Below, in pieces: positions 57,005 through 64,000 of a DNA stretch of 64,000 bases. The notes beneath the pieces were generated by a model, which saw nothing but the letters and a program-made list of their open reading frames with translations, ran no database searches and was not told where the DNA came from. This DNA is from Torreya grandis. Its lineage: Eukaryota; Streptophyta; Pinopsida; Cupressales; Taxaceae. The translations under genes and the position numbers were made by a program. Location: contig JARHVA010000667.1 of NCBI GenBank assembly GCA_037957365.1, positions 2,062,001 through 2,126,000 of the forward strand, in the 5' to 3' direction. Position 1 is the first letter of the stretch. Each line of letters starts with the position of its first letter.

Positions 57005-57617
57005 GGTTCCCTACCCTTCGCGAGGGCACTTTTGGGTCCGGAACTGCCCTCCGCAGCTTGCTGGAATGGTCCAGTTTGTGCTTGACCGCCCTCTGCAAGG
57101 GCACTTGTCCTTCGGGCTTTGGAAGACCCCCTTTGAACCTTCCGACTTGAACCAATTCTTGAACCATCCCTTTGAACCAACCCGTTGAACCAAACCGATT
57201 GAACCAACTGCTTGAACCAAACCAGTTGAACCGACTGCTTGAGCTAGACCAATTGAACCGACTGCTTGAACCAACCCAATTGAACCGACTGCTTGAACCA
57301 ACCCAATTGAATGGTTCAACGGTTCAATATTGTTAAGTTCAAAGCTCAAATTTCAAAGCTTTTGGATAGATCAAGTCGTTGAACCCCGGCGTTGAACCAA
57401 TTTTTTTAACCTTAAGAGAAATGTCTTCAACTTTTGGTCTCTTTCCTTGTGAATTTCTTCGGACAAAATGTCCGAAGAGCTTTGTAAGAGCCTTGCATTC
57501 TTTGAACTGGTTCATCTTTTTTGCTAAAAGACTTGTGCAACCCGAAATTTGAACCGGTTCAAAATAGTAGGGGAAGAAGGAGACCGATTTTGGCCTGCAG
57601 GGGCAAAATGGTGAACA
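57005..57617 (-). repeat. 5' LTR of the (-) element, U3 side
   Basis: Continuation of 53041-54905. Carries the inverted GGTTCAA array (57135-57330) and ends GGTGAACA at 57617, a mutated GTCAACA. Matches 39082-39756 closely. Confidence 0.85.
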
Positions 57618-58151
57618 CCAAGTATAGCTGAAAGTGAGCCCTTGCAACACTTTTATAAACTTCTCATAAGAGCTCACTCAAACTTTTAACCAATGTGGGA
57701 TAAAATATAACTTCCCTTTTGCCTTTTTTGATGTCTCATGTATTTTAAAACAAGGGTCCCCTTTTACTATTCATTTCCCACTTAACTTGACTCACATTAA
57801 TAAAGTTAAATAATTGAATTTAACTTTATAATTTAAACTTTATTAATGTGAAGATGAATTAAACCAATGGAGCTGAAATCATCTGACGATAATAACCGAT
57901 TTTCCATTGAAAAGGCACTGACACTGGTGATCATGGCCCACTAGATGAATTACTATTAATAGCATTAATGACTTACTAAAAATAGTAAGTATACCAAACT
58001 GCCTCCAAACACCCCGGATTGATCTGCAACGGAAATTGCCTAGGCCAAAAGTCCTCAAGATTCCATAAAAGCCCTGATTAGCCTACGGAACCAAGGAGAT
58101 ATAGGCTTACAACAACACCATACAATGTGAGCTAGAAAAGGGGACATTACA
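57618..58151 (-). repeat. TGTAATG-type LTR
   Basis: Ends GGGGACATTACA at 58151 (TGTAATGTCCCC on the minus strand). About 200 bp at the right match 2640-2833 by eye. A/T-rich, with AACTTTATAATTTAAAC repeats near 57800. The left border is at or beyond the insertion of the (-) element. No coding sequence. Confidence 0.65.
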
Positions 58152-58573
58152 AAATTTGACATTGTTTGTAAAGATGAGCTGTTCAGATAGCACTTATAGG
58201 CCACATTTTCAGGTAAATAAGATAATGGGCATTACTAAACAGTATTTTCGTAAATTATAACTCCTAATAATGATAGCAAACTTAATTGCACAATAAACAC
58301 CGAAATTATCTTCCAAACAAATATTTTCATATTTTGAAGTTAGACCAATACTGCTTAATACTTAAATTTAAAACAATCAATAATTTTCACATGGTATCTT
58401 GCTTTTAATTTAATATCAATACTAATTTCCTGTATCTTTTTTTTTTAATTTTGTCTTTTTGTTGGTGACTTGATTTAAATAGCTTTTAGAACAGATATAT
58501 GAGTTCAAAATTACAAAAAAAAATCACGATCATTGTTAATACTCATGTTAAATTAACTTTATTGTTTCCACAG
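58152..58573. other. Probable intron, no feature seen
   Basis: A/T-rich unique-looking sequence upstream of the first LRR exon, ending TTTCCACAG, a good splice acceptor. Confidence 0.5.
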
Positions 58574-58645
58574 CGAACTATTTGGGAACTATCTAAATGG
58601 CTCAATACCCACAGAACTGGGATCTCTGGTCCATTTGAAAATTCT
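58574..58645 (+). CDS. LRR exon 1 of a receptor-kinase-like gene
   Basis: Exactly 72 bp between acceptor CACAG and donor GTAAGC. It encodes ELFGNYLNGSIPTELGSLVH followed by LKIL, a plant extracellular leucine-rich repeat (LxGxIPxxLGxLxxL). One repeat per 72-bp exon is characteristic of LRR-VIII-2 receptor-like kinases, which sense extracellular cues at the plasma membrane. The reading phase is the same in the next two exons. Whether the gene is functional cannot be told, as no kinase or signal-peptide exon is in the window. Confidence 0.8.
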
Positions 58646-58718
58646 GTAAGCTTCTACATTTTTTGAAAATTGAAACGTAAGTTCTCTACTTTTTTTTCAA
58701 ATTGGAAAAAATTGTGTC

Positions 58719-58758
58719 GAGTCATCAATTTTGGGAGTGAGTCATCAATTTTGGGAGT
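58719..58758. repeat. 20-bp tandem duplication in intron
   Basis: GAGTCATCAATTTTGGGAGT twice in a row, in the intron between LRR exons 1 and 2. Confidence 0.9.
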
Positions 58759-58829
58759 CTGCCACAAAAGTTTTCATTCATACGTAAAGTTCCTTAATGT
58801 TAATAAAGGCTAGACTATTTTAAATCAGC

Positions 58830-58855
58830 TCTCTCTCTCTCTCTCTCTCTCTCTG
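58830..58855. repeat. (CT)n microsatellite
   Basis: About 13 CT units in the intron between LRR exons 1 and 2. Confidence 0.95.
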
Positions 58856-59062
58856 TTCCAGTTCGAAATATATAAATTATATTATCAGTATAAAAATACT
58901 ACAAACAATATGGAAATAGTAATTCTGGTCTTGGACTGAATCTAGTGCCGGCGCAAATAAATGTTGATGATGGGGAGAAGCACATAAGAACCAAAATTTT
59001 CTCACACACGCACAGAGAATGCTTGTATGACTTATCTTATGTGTGCTTAAAATGCTTGACAG

Positions 59063-59134
59063 GTCGCTTGGCGTAAATCGTCTGACTGGTTATATTCCAA
59101 AGGAACTTGGAAACCTTACTAGCTTGACTTCGCT
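59063..59134 (+). CDS. LRR exon 2
   Basis: 72 bp, acceptor TTGACAG, donor GTAAGA. Encodes SLGVNRLTGYIPKELGNLTS followed by LTSL. Same splice phase as 58574-58645, from which it is separated by a 417-bp intron. Confidence 0.85.
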
Positions 59135-59239
59135 GTAAGATTGCAACTTGATCTATCACACATGAAGACGTATGCTCTAAAGATAGATAATAATATGGAT
59201 TGTTTTTTAATTTGAGAAATCTGTGGGCACGGTTAATAG

Positions 59240-59311
59240 GCTCATTGTTTCAAACAATCTATCTGGACGACTGCCACGACAGCTTGCAAATTTGAGCAAT
59301 CTTAGGAAACT
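59240..59311 (+). CDS. LRR exon 3
   Basis: 72 bp, acceptor TTAATAG, donor GTAAGT. Encodes LIVSNNLSGRLPRQLANLSN followed by LRKL. Its 105-bp upstream intron is short and A/T-rich. No stop codon in phase across the three exons. Confidence 0.85.
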
Positions 59312-61757
59312 GTAAGTTGGTGTATACTCTTTCTTGAGCAGGTTTCTCCCACATTTTCAAAGTCCATTATTCATTTATTTGTGATTGGATTTTGGATAAA
59401 TATTTCATAGATATAATGGTCACCTACAAGCAGATTGGAAAGTACTTGAGATCTATGTGGCTTAAACCTGATGCACAGCTTTAAAGGAGAGTACTAATGT
59501 TGAAAAAAATCCCACAGGTGGAGTGCTTACATGTCTAACATTGAGTAGTGTCTTAACTATGATGGGGAGAACACCCACCATAGGATGTGCATTGAGTGTA
59601 GACTGGAGGGTTTCTTCCATAATAACCGCTTGATATAGAAAAGGTAGAGGTGATACTGGAAACAATGGACTTCATTTGAATTAAATTCCAATAAGAACTC
59701 AATCTTTTGTTTTTATCCTTAGACAGTTGTGTCTAATATCAAGTGCAAGGCATGATCACATTAAAGGGGCTGAACCCCACATATTTGGAGAAGTTGATCC
59801 TATGTTTAAAAGGGGGCTTGTTTAGAAGTGGAATCTTTCCCTAGAAACATTATGTCCCTCTTAACAACTTTTGAGTTTGTACATCATAGTTTGTATTCTA
59901 AGTTACATCTTTGGCTTGATTTAACTCATTTTTCATGATAGTCCCCTGATGTTTTCATCTTTGCTGCTCTTATACCAAAATGATGCTCTGAAAGCTATGT
60001 AATGATGTTGCAGATTTGTACTTTCCCCCCTCACAATAAAAGGAGTGGTCGACTTCTCCTCCCTTGTTTCTTCTTCCCCCTTCCATGGAAAGTAAGCAAG
60101 GGGTGCTGTAACAGTTTGAATGGTTATGCTCAAATTAATGCATGATGTTCTACACCAAGACACTATTACCAAAATGTTATATCATGCTAGAGCTCATTTG
60201 TGCCAGTCAATCATGCTGCAAAGGCACATATATAATTCCTTTCAATTCAACTCATGTCATGTAGACGTAAGCATGCTACAATCTATTGCATATAGTATAT
60301 ACAATAGCTGCCATGATTGATTCTTCCTAAATGCTTGAACAATTTCCATGTGTGAGTTTTCATGCTACGATTTATGCCATTTCAAATTATCTTTGAAAAT
60401 AAACATGCAGCTTATATGTATAGCACAGCAATGAACAAACCAATTTTCTGCCACTATTGTGATGCTTTCTTGCCGTGCTCAATTGCATCTCAACTTGCTG
60501 TAAGTGTCAGTCAACCTCTTGCTTGAAGTGCTTACCCTCTTGAAGTGCCTTTCTTCCACCTTCCTTGCTATGCACATGCTACTGCAAGAGGTGAGATCAT
60601 CATAAATTATGAATACAAAAATAAGAATGAAGAATGGATGAAACTGTTGCAACCCTTTGCCTATGGCTGCCCTTATGCCCTCCAAGTGGACATGTTTCTG
60701 GTCCTACTTGTGCTCAAGTGGCCCTGCTGCTCCATGCTATAACTTCCTCATGTACTCTCGTTGTTCTCAAGGTGCCTGTGTGATCCGGATCCCAGGAGAT
60801 ATTTGAGGGACAACACCCTAAATTGTTAGAATCTAGACGTGTTATATGCATGTACCAAAGCAATATTAAATAACAATTTGGAAATGAACATTCAGACGGA
60901 GACACAAAAGGAAAGACCATAGAACCGTAACATAAGACTTTATTAATTTGTATGTTCTATATGTGACATACTCTTGAGAAAGATATATGGCTGTCTATCT
61001 TCCACTGGCTATGTCTATGCTCTGATACATTATGATACCAATCTCTCTAGATATCTTTACACAATGTTACAAAGCCACGAAGGCTAAAGAACCGTTATGG
61101 AAGATGGAACAGTTGCTCTTCAACATGACTCTTCATGTTTTGACAGTTGAGCTGAACTACATTAAAATGTAACAGTTGGATTTGGCACACGGGGTTTTGC
61201 TCAGCATCCCACATGGCACTGCCCTCGAGTTTACAATGGGAACCCCTCAAGTCATGTGGGATTCCACCTTGTCAAGGACAAAGGCAGCATTGCTGTTGGA
61301 AATCATCAGTACCACATGTTGTGAGTTGAACTGAGCGATTTGTTTTGTAAATGTTTGGGACCCTAACGAAGACAATGATAAAGACTGCATAATGTTTGGT
61401 GCATGTATATATGGTGCCATGTCTGATTTGCATAGCATACCTGATTTTCCTCGATTTTCTTAGGCCAGTGGAAATGTGTGTATGACATGTGGTGGAGATG
61501 GATTGATAATCTTAGAGATATCATGGACCTATATAAAGTGTTCAATAGTACCTCAAACCATAAAAATGAATCTACATTATCGCATGCCATGAGAATGGGC
61601 TTCATGGTATCACTGGAAGTTCATTTGGAAAATCCATCTTGATCATTTGATCCACGTTGGAAATCAACAGTTCCATTGCATTAAGTCTACTGCCTAGGGA
61701 GCAAGTGCATAAACTTAGCTTCTAGCTAAACCTTGGTGAACCATCGTTTTTGGTATG
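59312..61757. other. Unassigned unique-looking sequence, probable large intron
   Basis: No further clear LRR or kinase exon. A segment near 59409 (ATATAATGGTCACCTACAAGC) lies where the next LRR exon might be, but it has no convincing frame or donor. Short frames at 59462, 60120, 60545 and 61363 lack recognisable motifs. No LTR-family palindromes occur here, so this is host DNA rather than the main repeat. Confidence 0.4.
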
Positions 61758-64000
61758 TGTTGACGCAGTGGATTGCATCTTGGACAGGAGGCCGAGCTCC
61801 TGCCTTCCACATGCAACAATGGAAACTTCCCTCTTGCCTGTGGGCCTGGCAAAACTGGGGGGAGAGTCTCTAGATAAGGGCTAGCTCCCTTTGATGTATC
61901 TTTTAGGTCTTGGATTTCCTACTGCTAACAAATAAATGAAAAAAAGGGAGAGGGGATGAAAAGGGAGAAGGATGCTGAAAAAACAGAACCTAAACCTAAA
62001 CTAAAAAGGCGATACACCAAAAAAGTTGATCCACTCAGCTCGAAACATACACTTTTCACCAAGAAGACGCTGGCATACACTTCATTTGAAATTGAAAACT
62101 CTTCTGCATTAGTGAGCTAGGGGTCCTCTGGAGATACAAGGAGGAAGAACTATCAAAGGTGTTCTGAGACACACTATGGCAGCCTGTTCACATGCGCCTA
62201 TACTTCTGGCAGACTTGCAGAAGAAACTTCACAATGCACTAGACATGCTGGAATCATTCTGTGAAAGCATAAAAGAAAATGACTTAACACAAAAGGAAAA
62301 CATAGACATATGCGTGAGTGCAAGTTCAAATGGAGGTAAAAATTGCTAAGTCTTGATTCAAGGTAAAATCCGACAGAGTTCTACCTTACAAACCCAGAGA
62401 TTTTTGGGCAGAGCTTTGCCTTACAGGCTAAGAGATCTCTTTCTCAAATGAGAAGTTACCATATATAGAGGAAGAAAAGAGGTCTTTTGGCACCTTTTTT
62501 ACAAGTGATCCATGTGCGTTCTGATCATTGGAAAGAGGAAGCTGCTTAAACATCATATGCGAAATTATGGGCCGCGTCATTTGTCTGCAAACAAGACCGC
62601 TCCTTCAAGGCAATTACGTGGCTTGTCTGCTCATCAATGCAAAGTGAAGAAAACGGGTCGCGTCGTTTGCTGTTCGTGCCTCTTGATGATCAATTCGCAG
62701 ACACTGTGTCAACAGCTGGAGTAACTCCTTGAGTCGACACCTTCCTTCGCCACTTGGATTGTTTTGTCTGTTTCTGCACTTGATTCTTTTGCCCCTTCCT
62801 GGCTTTGTCTTTCTTCTGGCCTTAAGCCTTTGAATTTCTTCGGGTTCGCGCTTAAGTCTGCGAAGATCACCAGCTACTTCATTGTCGCAAATTTGACGTC
62901 CTTGGGTCCGTCGTCCTCCTTAGCAATTCGTTCCTGTCTTTCCCGCTTGCTTTGGTCGCTTTTCGCTGATTTCAATAAGTGACACATGGCAGCATCCGCT
63001 TAACTTATAGAAGCTTTAGGCACCTTTTGAGAGTCCTGCGGAAGATGACACGTGGCGGCTTCCGCTGAGCTTTAGAAACAATACAGAAACATTCGGGACT
63101 CATTCGGATATTCACGGACAATGACACTTGGCAGCTTCCGCTCTCTTTAGCAATACGTCTGGGGCCCACCACAGTCTTTATTGAACAAAAGGGAGAGACC
63201 GCGAATGTTGATACTTGTCGGCTTCCGCCGAGCTTTGCAAGGGACACGTGGCACGTTCCGCTGCTCTTAGAAAAATATGTCAAAACGTTCTGCAGTTGCC
63301 ACTTGGCGCCCTCCGCAGAACTCTGAAGGAAACCTATTGAAAGGAGCTTTAGAACTTGGATGCAGACACATGTCGCGCTCCGCCGAATTTTTTGCAAGGG
63401 ACATGTGGCATGCTCCACTGCTTGGGCTTTTTCCTAGTTGGCGCTCAAGAATTTAAAGGTCAAACGGCTATTTCCTTGTAAAATTGACGTTCGTGGGCCC
63501 GTCACTGTTTGAAAACCAACGGCTAGTCTATTTCCCTGAAATTAACGGCTTCAGAGACGTCACCGTCCTTGTCAAATCCTTCGGTTCTTTTCCTTTGTTT
63601 CCGACTTTTTTGCTCCGGTCGGGCTTTTGTCTCGGCCAATTTTCCCGCGGACAAAAAGTTCACAAGAATTCTTTTGATCGTTGCTTCCCTTTGCTTGACC
63701 TTCGGAATTTCTTCGGGTTTTTTCTCCCGCAGCCCTTTTTCGAATTTCTTCGGGCTTTTTATCCGAAGGAATTCCTTCGGACAACAGTCCGAAAGAAATC
63801 AATTTATGCCTTTGCCTTTTTATTTTTGCGAGATTTTCTTTCGAAAAAATTCTCGTGTTTCTTGCCTTGAAAATTTCCGAAAGAATTCCGACTTGCCTTT
63901 TGCATTTTTCGAAGGAATTCCAACCCTTTCGGCCTTCCCTTTGGTCCCTTTGAAAATGTTCTCTGCCCTCCTCAAGGGCACTTGGGTCAGGAATTGCCCT
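61758..64000 (-). repeat. LTR of main gypsy family, right end outside window
   Basis: TGTTGACGCAGTGGATTGC at 61758. Minus-strand TATA near 62459-62469, an inverted G-box array (GACACGTGGC-type sites near 63048 and 63242, with degenerate forms at 62981 and 63406), TGACGTC blocks (62892, 63487) and TTCGGAC palindromes (63640-63800). Related to the LTRs at 8154 and 24536. The U3 end is beyond 64000. Confidence 0.9.
62975..63420 (-). promoter_or_regulatory. G-box array, inverted
   Basis: GACACGTGGC and GGGACACGTGGCAC with several degenerate ACATGTGGC/ACACTTGGC copies spaced about 60-110 bp. It is the reverse counterpart of the arrays at 9265, 25460 and 34225. Confidence 0.6.

Larger units (their letters stand above)
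38505..57617 (-). mobile_element. Autonomous Ty3/gypsy (Tat-like) element on the minus strand, split twice
   Basis: Read from right to left: 5' LTR (57617-57005 and 54905-53041), primer region (53040-53013), gag, protease, extra RNase H, RT, then RT resumes at 42085, RNase H, integrase, 3' untranslated region, truncated 3' LTR. It is interrupted by a non-autonomous element at 42086-49077 between YLDD and the thumb of RT, and by a solo LTR in its own 5' LTR. Domain order is identical to the (+) copy. No matching outer target duplication is found, as expected if the left end is lost. Confidence 0.85.

Noticed and set aside
36058..57617. A single clean element with full LTRs at both ends
   Set aside because: The left LTR matches the right one only from about 38505, and the outer flanks (GTAGG and CCAAG) do not form a target duplication.
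59409..59460. Fourth LRR exon after 59311
   Set aside because: An acceptor-like ATAG is present, but the following frame lacks the LRR consensus and there is no clear donor at 72 bp.
60120..61605. Short frames of 60-80 codons in the unique island
   Set aside because: No start context, splice signals or recognisable motifs. Lengths are as expected by chance in A/T-rich DNA.

Overview
The window is repeat-dominated plant nuclear DNA. I see no bacterial, organellar, tRNA or rRNA genes. Almost every base from 1 to about 58.15 kb, and from 61.76 kb to the end, belongs to nested LTR retrotransposons. Three consecutive 72-bp leucine-rich-repeat (LRR) exons with intact GT..AG borders lie in the 3.6-kb island between them. 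Large transposon-filled gaps around small exons, together with LTRs starting TGTAATGTC, suggest a large-genome seed plant. A gymnosperm is my favoured guess, but this is inference and not proven by the sequence.

The main family is a Ty3/gypsy (Tat-like) element with unusually long LTRs of about 2.1-2.6 kb, bounded by TGTTGAC...GTCAACA. It occurs on both strands. The best copy is 24536-35942 (+), flanked by a perfect 5-bp target duplication (TTGCC). Its internal order is gag, protease, an extra archaeal-type-like RNase H, reverse transcriptase, a degenerate gypsy RNase H, and DD35E integrase. A second copy on the minus strand (about 38.5-57.6 kb) has the same order and is split by two insertions. 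A third (+) copy (7.5-16 kb) has two solo LTRs inside gag and is cut off before its reverse transcriptase. All three are pseudogenised, largely by in-frame amber codons.

Nested in the minus copy is a complete non-autonomous partner (42086-49077). It shares the LTRs, the region just inside the 5' LTR and the 3' untranslated region of the autonomous family, but carries one long unrelated acidic ORF of about 606 codons. A truncated relative is at 15983-19128. The ORF is therefore conserved between copies although it has no polymerase or integrase, and it is the best candidate for an undescribed component.

Layout: 1-7797, a five-deep nest of LTRs in LTRs; 7798-15982, broken (+) element; 15983-19128, truncated non-autonomous (-) element; 19129-21953, orphan (+) coding remnant split by a solo LTR and ending in a polypurine tract; 21954-36057, another LTR family interrupted by a solo LTR and by the complete (+) element; 36058-57617, composite (-) element with nested non-autonomous element and solo LTR; 57618-58151, TGTAATG-type LTR; 58152-61757, LRR-gene island; 61758-64000, (-) LTR running off the window.

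The LTRs are packed with small palindromes, G-box arrays, TGACG/CCGTTG units, GGTTCAA and TTCTACGGACTC tandem arrays, and a conserved splice-donor-like site. These explain most of the long but non-genuine open frames in the window.
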